From: Chitinophaga sancti
GTDB lineage: Bacteria > Bacteroidota > Bacteroidia > Chitinophagales > Chitinophagaceae
DNA length: 64,000 nucleotides
NCBI RefSeq assembly: GCF_034087045.1
Contig: NZ_CP139247.1
Span: 7,776,001-7,840,000 of the forward strand
Direction: 5' to 3'
Shown here: piece after piece, positions 16,185 to 26,485 of the stretch
How the letters are laid out: each line of letters begins with the position of its first letter
Numbering within the stretch: the stretch's first letter is position 1
Position numbers and translations under genes: made by a program
Notes under the pieces: generated by a model
The model's input: the letters and a program-made list of their open reading frames with translations, nothing else
What the model was told of the DNA's origin: nothing
Databases searched by the model: none

Positions 16185-17525
16185 TTACTGGGCATCCCAC
16201 CAGACCCTTCTCGTCAAAGTCGTGTTGGATGGGGTATTCGTATTATACCTCACCTCACTGCTCGGATAATAAAGAGACCTCGGCAATGAGCCATTCAACA
16301 CATTCCCGGAAGGAGCAGTCAGCGCAGGATAACCGGTTCTGCGCCAATCTGTCCATGTTTCAGGGCTTAGGAACAATGCAATGTACTTTTGTACCATTAT
16401 ATCTTTCAGTGTAATATTCGCCGCTGTCTTTGTCACATTCGCCAGATAATCCGTACTATCCACCGTTCTCAACAGGTTCGCTGCCACCGCATCATTGTAA
16501 GCCGTAGCTGCGGCTGTTGTATTGCCATTCCGGAATTCTGCCTCTGCTTCGATGAACTTCAACTCGTCATAACTCATAAAATACACAGGAGAATTCTCTG
16601 AACCATATAAACTACCCAACAACGTACTGTCTGACGTATCAAAATACACCCCATACCTGTCATCCCCCGCAGCATACATAAGGTCATTCAGGTAGCCATC
16701 AAAGGTGATATCCCCCCGCTGGTCATTGAACTGGAACCAGGGGCTCTGTGTCGTTACCGCACTGCTACCTACAAATGTGAGAGAAGCCCCCTCTCCTGCT
16801 GCAAAACCACTGGCGATCTGCGCCAGACAATTAGTGATAGCCGAAGTATTCACCTTTACCGTATGCAGGTAGAATTTTGCTTTCAGTGAATGCGCATATT
16901 TTATCCACATATTCAGATCTCCCTCATACATCAGGTCGTCTGTTTTGCTGGGCTGAAACTCAGAACCATCATCTGTGCTTAAAAAAGTGATGGCCCTGTC
17001 CAGCAAACTATGCAACGTATCGTACAGTTGTTCCTGCGAATCGTATTTTGGAGAGGTGTTATTCAACCCCTGAAATGCTTCGGTGTAAGGTACATCTCCC
17101 CAGAAATCTGTTACCTGACCAAGATTGGTCGCCATCATGATCATCCCTATCCCTGCATAGTGCAGTTGACCATCTGCCAATGCAATCCTGATCAGGGTAT
17201 CGCAGTTTGTCATGATGCCTGCATAGAAACCTGCGTTCCACATATTATCCACATCATCAGGTGTCAGGTTGTAAAGACTGTAACTCACAGATTGGTTTGC
17301 AGCACCTGTCGTTTGCTGCATAAAGAGAGATGCAAACCTGGAAGGATCACCTCCCCAATTATAAGCAGAAGCCAGTTCCACACCCGCTAAGATGGAGGAA
17401 GGTGTCGGATTGTGCAGCTGGGAAGGATCTTCGTTGATGCCATCGTAAAAATAAGCCCGTTTACAGCCTCCCGCCACTACCATCAATATCATTACAGGTA
17501 CGATAAATTTTATTGTTCGGAACAT
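16185..17525 (-). CDS. SusD/RagB-like nutrient-binding outer-membrane lipoprotein
   Basis: This 446-residue lipoprotein is the substrate-binding lid of a SusCD transporter. The N-terminus is a lipoprotein signal with lipobox VAGGC (C21). The body fits the SusD-like_2 type, with an early DPSQLHNPTPSSILAGVELA segment, tetratricopeptide-like helices, and the C-terminal ETWTDWRRTGYPAL motif typical of these proteins. It starts 19 bp after the SusC gene, so they form one transcription unit. No polysaccharide-degrading enzyme is nearby, so the ligand cannot be guessed; peptides and glycans are both possible. Confidence 0.93.
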   Translation of the reverse strand: MFRTIKFIVPVMILMVVAGGCKRAYFYDGINEDPSQLHNPTPSSILAGVELASAYNWGGDPSRFASLFMQQTTGAANQSVSYSLYNLTPDDVDNMWNAGFYAGIMTNCDTLIRIALADGQLHYAGIGMIMMATNLGQVTDFWGDVPYTEAFQGLNNTSPKYDSQEQLYDTLHSLLDRAITFLSTDDGSEFQPSKTDDLMYEGDLNMWIKYAHSLKAKFYLHTVKVNTSAITNCLAQIASGFAAGEGASLTFVGSSAVTTQSPWFQFNDQRGDITFDGYLNDLMYAAGDDRYGVYFDTSDSTLLGSLYGSENSPVYFMSYDELKFIEAEAEFRNGNTTAAATAYNDAVAANLLRTVDSTDYLANVTKTAANITLKDIMVQKYIALFLSPETWTDWRRTGYPALTAPSGNVLNGSLPRSLYYPSSEVRYNTNTPSNTTLTRRVWWDAQ

Positions 17526-17544
17526 GATCTTACTTTTTAACGGT

Positions 17545-20500
17545 TTAGAAATGGAACTTCAAATTCAGACCATAACTGGATGTACCAGGCATATTGAAAT
17601 AATCAATCCCCTGTGCATTTGTCGCTCCTGTCAAACTTGTTTCCGGGTCTATCCCCTTATAGGGTGTCCATAAAATGATGTTACGTGCAAACGTACTTAC
17701 CGTGATACCCCTTATAAACTTCGATTCTTTGAATCCTTTGAAATCATATGACAAAGTCACTTCACGCAGTTTTACATAAGAGCCATCATCGATAAAGCTC
17801 TCTGTCTGTGCACCAAATCCACCGCCATTTCCCTGGTACCAGGCTTCATCCAGTGGTACTGCTGTGGTATTGACTGCTCCTACACCCGCTACTTCTGAAC
17901 CACCTTCTGTGTGTACGATTTCGCCCGCATCACTCAGGTGCCCCAGCACACCGTTAAATGTATGTTCCGAGCCCCTGTTCAACGTATATTTGGATGTACC
18001 AATCGCCATCAGTGACCCACGGGTACCATTCCATATATCTCCCTTACATTTCCAGTCAACCAGCGTATACAGGGTAAATCCTTTATAGCTGAATGTATTG
18101 CCCCATCCCATCAGGAATTTTGGGTTAGGGTTACCAACTGCTTTTTGCGCTGTTGATACCACCGGATAACCATAGTCATCACTTTTATCGCTGATCACGA
18201 TTCGTCCCTGGCTATCCCTGAGCCAACCATATGCATAGATGATCCCTGCAGGTTGGTTCGGTAAATGCGCGATGACTGTACCTGTAAAACCATTGACTGT
18301 GATCTGGCTGATACCCGGTGCCAGTTTCAGCACCTTACTCCTGTTCATGGAGTAGTTGATGTTCATATCCCAGGTAAATGGCCTGTCTGCAAGGATCTTA
18401 CCAGTCAATGTCAGCTCCACCCCATTGTTGCGGATACTACCTGCATTCAATGTCACAAACTGGAAACCGGATGTGCCTGCAATCGGTGATTGTACGATCA
18501 GGTCAGTACCTTTTGAGTAGTAGTAAGTCGCATCCACTCCCAATCTGTTGTGAAAGAATTGCAGTTGTAAACCAGCTTCGTAGGATGTTGTTTTCTCTGG
18601 TTTCAGACCGGGGTTACCCAATACATTGTCAAGGAAGAAAGCACCTTTGCTATCATACGGGAAAGAGACGCCAGAGGTATAACCATCTGCAAATGTAGTA
18701 GGTGCAAAGAACGAGCGGGTACGGAACTCACCGGGGTCCTTACCTACCTGTGCCACTGACAAACGGATCTTACCAAAATTCAGTACATCGTTATCCTTCA
18801 ATCCGTTCAGCTCTGTGAATACCCAACCTAAACTGGCAGATGGATAGAAGAAAGAGTTGCTGTTCTTTGGCAATGTGGAAGACCAGTCATTACGTCCTGT
18901 TATTTCCAGGAACAACATTGATTTGTAATCCATGTTGATATCAAAATAACCGGATACTCTTCTATATGGTGTAACGAAATTATAAGACTTCTGTACGGTG
19001 GCATTACTGATGTTGTCGTACCCCGCAGCGGTCAGACCATCACCTTGTGTATACAACTCATCGAGCTTGCGGGAGTAATAGTTGTTACCCAGCTTTACAT
19101 CCAGTCTGAAATCTTTAGAGAGTTGTCTTGCCCATGTCAGGATCGCATCTGAGTTCACACTTCTGTAGGTATATCTATCATCAAACACACGTCCACCGGA
19201 ATAAGCACCTGATTGGATTTCGTAGTATTGGTGACGGTTATCCTGGTATACATCTGTACCCACCCTGTAAGTGAGGGAAAGGTCTTTCCAGATATTCCAA
19301 TCCAGTTGTGTACTACCGATCAGACGATTGACTGATGTGGTATATGGATTTTTATTGATGGTCCAGTATGGATTATCATAGGTACTGTTTCTATAGGATC
19401 TGACTAATCCATTTGACAATAGGTAAGTGTTCGGATCGTCTGCTTTTAATCCTCCATTTGAATTGTCAAAAGAGATGGGTGTCCTGGTCAGCCCCAGCAT
19501 GATACCGGAGGTGTTACTACCATTCTGTGGCATATTACCACCATCATTGGTGTAGTTCAGATTTCCGGATACCTTTACCCTGTCAGATATTTTCAATGTA
19601 CCTGCCATCGCGATGGAAGTACGTGTATAGCTTTGCAACGGCACGATAGAGTTCTGGTACATGTGAGAAACAGACATGCGGTAAGTCGCTGCATCTGTAC
19701 CACCTGTGAAGGAAAGCGAATTGTTGTAAGTTGCACCAGTGCGCCAGAAATCTTTTGTATTATCATAAGGTACAAACTTCGTTTTTGCAGCTGCATCGGA
19801 CGCGCCAACTACATTACCGTGTTTATCCCATTCATTGGCATTACCATCCCAGTAAAGGGTATCTATATTGGCTCCCCATGAATACCGGTTACTGGATAGA
19901 AATGGAGCAATGGCGCCCCCCGATCCTTTTACATATTGTTTCTGAATGCCTGGCAAACGGTTCACTACATCGAAGGAAATACCTGTGCTGAAATCGACCT
20001 GCATTCTGCCGGCCTTTCCTTTTTTGGTGGTGATGATGATGGCACCGTTCGCAGCGTCAATCCCATACAAAGCTGCAGCTGCAGGGCCTTTCAGGACAGA
20101 GACACTTTCAATGTCTTCAGGATTGATATCTGCACCTCGGTTGGTGTTGGTAGCACCCTGCAATAAATTGTTCGTACCATCAGATGGGTCGCCGGAATAG
20201 TTTTGTCCGTTATCGACGGGGATGCCATCTATTACAAATAAAGGCTGGTTGTTTCCAGTGAGTGAATTGGTACCTCTTAATTTGATATAGGTAGCGGCAC
20301 CGGGTGTACCCCCGGAACCGATTACCTGCATACCAGCTACCTTTCCGGACATCGCCCTGAGCGCGTCGCCCTGACTTGCTTTCGTGAGTTCGTCACCTTT
20401 TACATCCTGTACGGCATAGCCGAGTGCTTTCTTTTCACGTTTGATGCCAAGACCTGTAACAACAACTTCCTGAAGGTTTTGATTGTCTTGTGCAAGAGAG

Positions 20501-20775
20501 ACATTCACTACGCCACCGCTGCCTGCGGGAACTTCTTTCATGGTATAGCCGACACTCCTTATCTGAAGTATCGCATTGTCCATGTCGAGGGCTAACTTAA
20601 AATTACCAGACGGGTCGGCAGTAGTACCTTTGTTGGTTCCCTTGACCTGGATGGTCGCGAAAGGAACTGGACCTCCATCAGGACCGGTGATTTTACCGGT
20701 TACCACACGTTGTTGTGCATGTAGTGTTGTGAGGAGAGATACAATAATGAATAAGGTAAGTAAGTGTTTTAACAT
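17545..20775 (-). CDS. SusC/RagA family TonB-linked outer-membrane transporter
   Basis: This 1,076-residue protein imports SusD-captured ligands across the outer membrane using TonB energy. A signal peptide (about 1-20) precedes a carboxypeptidase-regulatory-like domain (about 22-95, TGKITGPDGGPVPFATIQVKG). A TonB-box-like QEVVVTGLG comes next, then the plug domain (about 115-250, including GTNSLTGNNQPLFVIDGIPVD), and a 22-strand-type beta barrel to the C-terminal Phe. It is the first gene of the SusC-SusD unit. No anti-sigma or ECF sigma gene accompanies it, and there is no N-terminal signalling extension, so regulation is elsewhere. Confidence 0.95.
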   Translation of the reverse strand: MLKHLLTLFIIVSLLTTLHAQQRVVTGKITGPDGGPVPFATIQVKGTNKGTTADPSGNFKLALDMDNAILQIRSVGYTMKEVPAGSGGVVNVSLAQDNQNLQEVVVTGLGIKREKKALGYAVQDVKGDELTKASQGDALRAMSGKVAGMQVIGSGGTPGAATYIKLRGTNSLTGNNQPLFVIDGIPVDNGQNYSGDPSDGTNNLLQGATNTNRGADINPEDIESVSVLKGPAAAALYGIDAANGAIIITTKKGKAGRMQVDFSTGISFDVVNRLPGIQKQYVKGSGGAIAPFLSSNRYSWGANIDTLYWDGNANEWDKHGNVVGASDAAAKTKFVPYDNTKDFWRTGATYNNSLSFTGGTDAATYRMSVSHMYQNSIVPLQSYTRTSIAMAGTLKISDRVKVSGNLNYTNDGGNMPQNGSNTSGIMLGLTRTPISFDNSNGGLKADDPNTYLLSNGLVRSYRNSTYDNPYWTINKNPYTTSVNRLIGSTQLDWNIWKDLSLTYRVGTDVYQDNRHQYYEIQSGAYSGGRVFDDRYTYRSVNSDAILTWARQLSKDFRLDVKLGNNYYSRKLDELYTQGDGLTAAGYDNISNATVQKSYNFVTPYRRVSGYFDINMDYKSMLFLEITGRNDWSSTLPKNSNSFFYPSASLGWVFTELNGLKDNDVLNFGKIRLSVAQVGKDPGEFRTRSFFAPTTFADGYTSGVSFPYDSKGAFFLDNVLGNPGLKPEKTTSYEAGLQLQFFHNRLGVDATYYYSKGTDLIVQSPIAGTSGFQFVTLNAGSIRNNGVELTLTGKILADRPFTWDMNINYSMNRSKVLKLAPGISQITVNGFTGTVIAHLPNQPAGIIYAYGWLRDSQGRIVISDKSDDYGYPVVSTAQKAVGNPNPKFLMGWGNTFSYKGFTLYTLVDWKCKGDIWNGTRGSLMAIGTSKYTLNRGSEHTFNGVLGHLSDAGEIVHTEGGSEVAGVGAVNTTAVPLDEAWYQGNGGGFGAQTESFIDDGSYVKLREVTLSYDFKGFKESKFIRGITVSTFARNIILWTPYKGIDPETSLTGATNAQGIDYFNMPGTSSYGLNLKFHF

Positions 20776-21119
20776 AACGGAGATGGTTTATTATGTTAAC
20801 CACATGGCATGAAGAGGATGCATGCTGCGGTGCAGCACGGTTTCATGTAATATGGTGCGAATTAAAAACTTACAAATAGAAGCATCCTGACAGTTTAGGA
20901 TCAGAATATGGTCGTTCCCTTAGATTTTTAGTTTCCGTAAAGCATTCAATTATAATTATAACATACAGGGATTATAAATAGTTCATTTACAGGGATTGCC
21001 CTGGTATAGCATGGTAGAAATCCATTGATTTTCCCCGGAAAAACGAGTTCTTACTGTTTAGGAAGTTACCACATCAGAAAAAAAACAAACGTCCTTACTG
21101 CAGCGGGTCTCTTTAACGA
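20776..21119. other. Intergenic region upstream of the first SusC gene
   Basis: This AT-rich stretch carries the leader and presumably the promoter of the minus-strand SusC gene, but I could not find a full TTG/TAnnTTTG pair. It contains no open frame with coding character and no repeat. The terminator of the second SusCD unit follows at 21120. Confidence 0.5.
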
Positions 21120-21151
21120 AAAAGGTTACCGGTAAACACCGGCAACCTTTT
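21120..21151 (-). terminator. Intrinsic terminator after the second SusC/SusD pair
   Basis: AAAAGGTTACCGGT (21120-21133) pairs with ACCGGCAACCTTTT (21138-21151) with one mismatch. On the minus strand the stem ends in a U-run, 23 bp after the SusD stop. Confidence 0.75.
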
Positions 21152-21173
21152 CTTATTATTAGGGTATTGCTTA

Positions 21174-22610
21174 TTAATAAATATCCCAGAACAACTTCGT
21201 CTCTACCACATCTCCACCAATAGCAGAAGCTGCTTCATTGTAATTAGTAGTATTCAGGTTCTGTTCTGCAATCGGATAAGTGAAACGCACCGGATATCCA
21301 GACTGGGCCTTTGGAGGAGGCGTCAACTGAGGATAATCCAAATGACGCTGTGCCGTCCATGCATCAAAACCACGATTGTATAATGCAATCCATTCCTGCA
21401 TACCAATCTTCTGTTTCCAGTCACCAGCAGCAGTCAGATAATTTACATCTGTTCTTGCCAGGTAGGTTACAGCATCCTCTTCTGTACCACCCCAGTAAAG
21501 AATTGAATTTGTAATTGCATTATTATAGTGTGTAATTGCTGTACCACCTACAGCCCAGCCTCTTTCTATAGCCTCTGCACGGATAAATTCCACTTCAGAA
21601 TAATCGATGAACACACCAGGCAGGTCTTTCTGCTCCAAAAGGCTGCCGGGATGTGAATAGTTTGCATAAGGACTTTTTACTCCATTAGTACCACCTTTAT
21701 ATATACCACCAATGGTAGTGAAATAAAAAGGTCTTCTTGGATCTTCTACTGAGTTGATATAATCAACAAATGTATTAGATCCTACGAAATCCTGACGTCC
21801 GCTCTGTACCAGATCTTCCCACAGTGGGTTGGTATTTGGAGGAACGGTTGAGTAAGGGAACTTTGCATATTCACCCTGTGTATCAAATGCACCTGCAGAT
21901 GCTGCTGTTACAATAGTTTGTGCTGTAGCCGGATCAATATCTGCCAGCAAAATTCCCAGACGTAATTTCAGGGAGTTGGTAAACTTTTTCCAGTTTACAA
22001 TCTCATCACTACTAAACAACATATTGGAGGTACCCATACCTGTTGCGCTTTCATCGAATGCAGCCAGATCGGCATCCAGACGGGCGATCAGGTCAGTATA
22101 GATGGTATGTGCGTCATCGTATTTGTTGAACAGATTGTCAGAATTCAGTGATTGTGAATAAGGCACATTACCAAAGGTATTTACCAATACAGAGGTGCCA
22201 TATACTGACATCACATCGATCTGTGCCAGCATATTTTTCTTCACAGTAGCATCGGTGCTTTCATCTGCTTCCAGTACTGTTTTTGCTTCTTTCAGATCCA
22301 TCAGCGCATCTGTGTAGAAAGCGTCCCAGAAGTTGTCAGGAATTGTTCTGGTCACGAGGTTATAATTGCTCTCATCGATGTAAGTAGTCTCCGTCCATTG
22401 CTGTACGATCAACCTGAAGATACCCAGGTTTACGTTTGTGCTGGTGATCGCATCTGCCATTTCTTTTGTTGCACTGGCATACAGTGAAGACGCACTTACG
22501 GAGCTGGGTTTATTCGGATTTGTATTTAAGTCGGTAATGTTCTTTGTACAGGATACCGTAGACAGTATACCCATTGCAGCAAAGGAACCGTATATGATAT
22601 ATTTTTTCAT
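21174..22610 (-). CDS. SusD/RagB-like nutrient-binding outer-membrane lipoprotein
   Basis: This 478-residue SusD-like lipoprotein is the partner of the SusC encoded just upstream (40-bp gap). MKKYIIYGSFAAMGILSTVSC forms a lipoprotein signal with the cysteine in STVSC. SusD-like_2 features include NLGIFRLIVQQWTETTY, the ELYAS-like helices, and a C-terminal region with EWIALYNRGFDAWTAQRHL. An in-frame ATG at 22637 would add nine charged residues before the signal, so 22610 is preferred. It lacks close sequence identity to the other SusD here, suggesting different ligands. Confidence 0.92.
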   Translation of the reverse strand: MKKYIIYGSFAAMGILSTVSCTKNITDLNTNPNKPSSVSASSLYASATKEMADAITSTNVNLGIFRLIVQQWTETTYIDESNYNLVTRTIPDNFWDAFYTDALMDLKEAKTVLEADESTDATVKKNMLAQIDVMSVYGTSVLVNTFGNVPYSQSLNSDNLFNKYDDAHTIYTDLIARLDADLAAFDESATGMGTSNMLFSSDEIVNWKKFTNSLKLRLGILLADIDPATAQTIVTAASAGAFDTQGEYAKFPYSTVPPNTNPLWEDLVQSGRQDFVGSNTFVDYINSVEDPRRPFYFTTIGGIYKGGTNGVKSPYANYSHPGSLLEQKDLPGVFIDYSEVEFIRAEAIERGWAVGGTAITHYNNAITNSILYWGGTEEDAVTYLARTDVNYLTAAGDWKQKIGMQEWIALYNRGFDAWTAQRHLDYPQLTPPPKAQSGYPVRFTYPIAEQNLNTTNYNEAASAIGGDVVETKLFWDIY

Positions 22611-22650
22611 GATTACTTTTTTACTTTTTTTAAACATCTGATCAGCACTT

Positions 22651-25600
22651 TTAGAAACGTAATCTCAGGTTAGCACCAAAAGTTCTTACGGAAGGGTAGC
22701 TACCCACCATAAAGCCCTGTGCGTTACCGGAGCTCATTGCATCATCAGGATCTGCATAAGGCATGTTCTTATGTATGATCCACAGGTTACGACCTGTCAG
22801 TGAAAGATCTATGCCTTTGAAAGGATTGATGTGCCTGATCAAAGATGTTGGTAAAGAGTATGTCAGCGATACTTCACGCAGTTTTACATAGCTCGCATCG
22901 TATACGAATGCTTTGTCTGCATTGTAGTAGTAACCATATACACCATAATCGTTGGCAATACGTGTAGCATTGGGTTTACCATCATCAGTTACACCAGGCA
23001 GAATTACACCACCGCCTTCGCTGAGAGGTGCTCTCGACTCATTGCCCAGATCATTGACAAGTGCTGTTTCAGGGAAGAGACCTGTAGCCAGACCATAGTA
23101 CATATCCATGTTGAACATGTCGCCACCATGACGTACGTCGATCAGGAAGCTCAGCGCCAGGTTTTTATATTTAACTGTGTTGGAGACACTACCAATCCAG
23201 TCAGGGTTTACATTACCAATAGTATGGTTGGAGGTACCAGTGATTTCATAGTAGCCATCTGCATCTACCACCTTCTGGCCATCTTTGTAGATATAGTCAG
23301 AGCCAGTAATAGTTCCGTAAGGCTGGCCTACGACTGCATTTACAGTAATACCACCCTGGAAGTCACCAATCTGCAATTTGTCAATACCAGGTAATGATAC
23401 TACCTTATTTCGGTTGCGGGACCAGTTTACATTAATTGTCCAGGAGAAGTCTTTTGTTTTTACAGGTGTACCGAATACAGACAATTCAATACCCTGGTTC
23501 TGGATGTTACCAGCGTTGATCACTTTGTAATCGTAACCAGTGGATGTGGAAACTGGTAATGGTACGATCTGGTCAACGGTATTTTGTTTGTAGTAAGTCG
23601 CATCGAAACCTAAACGGTTATTCAGGAAAGACATTTCCAGACCGGCTTCGAAACTCTTTGTTTTTTCTGGTTTCAGATCAGGATTATACTTGGTACCACC
23701 TACTGAACCTAATGCTACCCCATCGATACCAGTTGGCACATCGTAATAGTTTTGAGTATACAATGGGGGTGCAGTGTTACCTACTTCTGCCCAGTTTACT
23801 CTTACTTTACCATTGGATAACCAGGTAGCTTCCGGTATCAGCTTAGAGAATACAAAGCCAAGAGAGGCAGAGGGATAATAGTAACTATTGTTGCCTTTAG
23901 GAAGTGTGGAAGACTGATCCCTTCTCAGGGTCAGATCCAGGAATAATAATTCTTTCAGGCCGAAATTGGCAGCGGCATAAATGCCATCTACTTCTTCTCT
24001 GGTAGCGATTTCGGTAGGTGCCTCCATTGGGTTTGCTGTATTCAGCAGGGCATACAAACGAGGGATGAGGAGACCGCCGTTGGTAGAAGATAAGATAGAG
24101 CTAATATTAGTCTGTCTTACGTTCCCACCCAGAATACCTTTGAAGGTCAGGTCCTGGGTAATATTCTTGTTGAAGTTCAGCATCAGGTCGTAGTTATACT
24201 CGCTGAAGGAACGTTTGAATTCGCTGAATTTTGAAACATCGATAGAACCGATTGCGGATCTTTCTTCCTGGTGTTCATTGTAATTATCCAATGATACACG
24301 GCCTACGATGTCTAACCAGTCAGTTGCTTTATAGTTCAGGCTGATGTTGCCGAAGTGACGGGTACGGCCATCAGTTTCATAGTTCTCATATCTTGTCCAG
24401 TAAGGGTTATCCCAGAAGATAGGGTTCAGCGCACCAACATCTGCCTGGTTCCAGGTGATGTTACGCTTTTCAACAAAGTACATGTCTTTCTGTTCCTTCA
24501 CATCTACGTTGGTTTGCCACCATTCTCTCATGTTTGTCATGAGGTTTTTGGAGTCATAACCTGTACCGTAACGGCCCAGACCATCGATGATAGAAGAGTT
24601 GACAGATGCACTTGCGGTTAACTTGTTGGAGATGTTGTAAGAAGCGCCGAAGTTGATGAGATCCTTTGCAATACGGCTGTTTGGCATAATACCTTTGTCA
24701 ATAAATTTGGTATAGCCCAGTTTGAAATAACCTTTATCGCTGGCACCATCTATTGAAATGCTGTTGTTGGTACCTATAGCAGTTTCGAACAGTGCGCTTG
24801 GATTGTTGCTGGCAGCAACCCATGGACGGGTCTTCATGTAGTTGGGTGACTTGTCATAAAAAGCATCCCAATGGTATACCTGTAAAGTAGGATCGAACTT
24901 ACCACCATAGGAAGCATCTTCTGTAACTGGTACTACGCGGTCATCTACGCCATCACCATTTACATCGGTGTAGTAGAAGTAACCATCCGGAGAACCGTAA
25001 CCAGAGCCATAACCAGCTCCATATTTGTTTTGATATTTTGCAAATGTGGAAGGATCGTACTTACCTACATTCACACCTGTATTGAAGGTAACACCAAATC
25101 CTCTTGCACCTTTTTTGGTCGTGATCATTACCACACCATTGGAAGCGCGGGAACCGTACAATGCAGTAGCAGCGGCACCTTTCAGTACACTCACTGATTC
25201 TACATCGTCCGGGTTGATATCTGCGGCAGCGTTACCATAGTCATAACCACCCACACCTTCTGTCTGATCTTTGGTGTTGGTGTTAGAGTTATCGATAGGT
25301 ACACCATCTACTACGAAAAGAGCCTGGTTGTTGCCTGTCAGGGATTTGGCGCCACGCAGTACGATATTCGTGGAACCACCCAGGGTATTATTTTTACGGA
25401 TTTCAAGACCTGAAACTTTACCGGCCAGTGAGGTAGTAATGTTCACATCTCTTGTTCTGTTTAAGTCTTCAGGAGCCACTATCTGTGCAGAGTAAGGCAG
25501 TTCGTTTTTATTTCTCTTTACGTTCAGAGCGGTTACTACTACTTCCTGGAGGTTTTGGTCATCAGATTTCAATGCGATGTTGACAGTACCGGATGAACCT

Positions 25601-25848
25601 ACCGGAATGTTCTGTGCTATATATCCTACGCTGCGAATAATCAATACGGCATCTGGTTTTGCGTTCAGTTTGAAAAATCCATCCTGATCTGTGGTTGTCC
25701 CAGTGTTTGTTCCTTTGATTTGTACAGTAGCAAAAGGTACAGGTGAACCGTCCGGGCCGGTGACTTTCCCTGTAACCTGGCGCTGTTGCGCATACGTCAG
25801 GGTTACACTCACCATGAGCATGGTGAAAAAGAGTAACGCTCTTTTCAT
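22651..25848 (-). CDS. SusC/RagA family TonB-linked outer-membrane transporter
   Basis: This 1,065-residue SusC paralogue has the same plan as the first one: signal peptide (about 1-20), carboxypeptidase-regulatory-like domain (about 22-95), TonB-box-like QEVVVTALN, plug (including GNNQALFVVDGVPIDNS and a DPDDVESVSVLKG-type segment) and barrel ending in Phe. The N-terminal 100 residues closely resemble the first SusC, while the barrel differs. The plug segment EGVGGYDYGNAAADINPDD is an insertion relative to the first. It begins the second SusC-SusD unit. Its 5' leader is partly duplicated about 320 bp upstream. Confidence 0.95.
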   Translation of the reverse strand: MKRALLFFTMLMVSVTLTYAQQRQVTGKVTGPDGSPVPFATVQIKGTNTGTTTDQDGFFKLNAKPDAVLIIRSVGYIAQNIPVGSSGTVNIALKSDDQNLQEVVVTALNVKRNKNELPYSAQIVAPEDLNRTRDVNITTSLAGKVSGLEIRKNNTLGGSTNIVLRGAKSLTGNNQALFVVDGVPIDNSNTNTKDQTEGVGGYDYGNAAADINPDDVESVSVLKGAAATALYGSRASNGVVMITTKKGARGFGVTFNTGVNVGKYDPSTFAKYQNKYGAGYGSGYGSPDGYFYYTDVNGDGVDDRVVPVTEDASYGGKFDPTLQVYHWDAFYDKSPNYMKTRPWVAASNNPSALFETAIGTNNSISIDGASDKGYFKLGYTKFIDKGIMPNSRIAKDLINFGASYNISNKLTASASVNSSIIDGLGRYGTGYDSKNLMTNMREWWQTNVDVKEQKDMYFVEKRNITWNQADVGALNPIFWDNPYWTRYENYETDGRTRHFGNISLNYKATDWLDIVGRVSLDNYNEHQEERSAIGSIDVSKFSEFKRSFSEYNYDLMLNFNKNITQDLTFKGILGGNVRQTNISSILSSTNGGLLIPRLYALLNTANPMEAPTEIATREEVDGIYAAANFGLKELLFLDLTLRRDQSSTLPKGNNSYYYPSASLGFVFSKLIPEATWLSNGKVRVNWAEVGNTAPPLYTQNYYDVPTGIDGVALGSVGGTKYNPDLKPEKTKSFEAGLEMSFLNNRLGFDATYYKQNTVDQIVPLPVSTSTGYDYKVINAGNIQNQGIELSVFGTPVKTKDFSWTINVNWSRNRNKVVSLPGIDKLQIGDFQGGITVNAVVGQPYGTITGSDYIYKDGQKVVDADGYYEITGTSNHTIGNVNPDWIGSVSNTVKYKNLALSFLIDVRHGGDMFNMDMYYGLATGLFPETALVNDLGNESRAPLSEGGGVILPGVTDDGKPNATRIANDYGVYGYYYNADKAFVYDASYVKLREVSLTYSLPTSLIRHINPFKGIDLSLTGRNLWIIHKNMPYADPDDAMSSGNAQGFMVGSYPSVRTFGANLRLRF

Positions 25849-26485
25849 AAACGATTTAGATTTTAGTTGACAATAAAAGTTTTATATAGGTTCCCCTAAT
25901 TCAATAGTTTTTCTCTGGTCAATAAGTTTTCAGAACACAGTATTGCTGGTCTTATTACGATTTAGTTGTTATTCGATTTAGTTGTTGTTGTTTTAAAAGT
26001 TACCATCCGGGATGAAGGCGGCAAGAACCTGGATGGTAGTTTGAAGCACAGAATAATCTTATCCTTTGTTCATAAGCAAAAAAGCGTACTGCTACACCGC
26101 TGTACACAGGTTGACAAATCATTCAGAAAATATAAACAGGATAAAGAGTAACTGGCCTCTTTCATGATTACGATTTAGATTTTGGTTGAAGAGCACAATT
26201 TAGAGAAAAATTTTACTCACCACCAAGAAAAATTTAACCTTTTTTTAAGAGTGCAATTTTTTTTCATATGTATGCAAATTATTTGCAATATTCTATAGAA
26301 GAAAATTTAACATTCAATAACACTTCTATTTCTGCAATATTTTAGCATTTTTAAACAGTTTTATTGATTTTGTAATGAGATTTTGGTCGTTTTTTAAAAC
26401 ATTATGAAACTTTTTCCTTGATAAGGAGGTGATAGTTTTTTGTTCTCACCAGCTGATATATGTCACTTAATGGGAATGCTTAATG
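25849..26485. other. Long AT-rich intergenic region upstream of the second SusC gene
   Basis: This region of about 640 bp separates the second SusC gene from the HHH-barrel gene. It holds a 19-bp direct repeat (CGATTTAGATTTT[A/G]GTTGA at 25852-25870 and 26171-26189) and a 32-codon minus-strand frame. The stretch at about 26190-26430 is strongly AT-rich. A promoter for the SusC gene is expected here but no full consensus was found. Confidence 0.5.
26070..26165 (-). CDS. Possible 31-residue peptide behind a copy of the SusC leader
   Basis: An ATG on the minus strand at 26165 opens a frame of 31 codons, cysteine-rich and with a hydrophobic stretch (SLSCLYFL). It is notable only because the sequence before it repeats the leader in front of the SusC ATG (CTAAATCG just upstream of both starts). 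I recognise no family; it may be chance or a leader remnant. Confidence 0.2.
   Translation of the reverse strand: MKEASYSLSCLYFLNDLSTCVQRCSSTLFCL

Noticed and set aside
25966..26151. 61-codon plus-strand frame upstream of SusC
   Set aside because: No family, no start context or promoter, and amino-acid composition like random AT-rich sequence.
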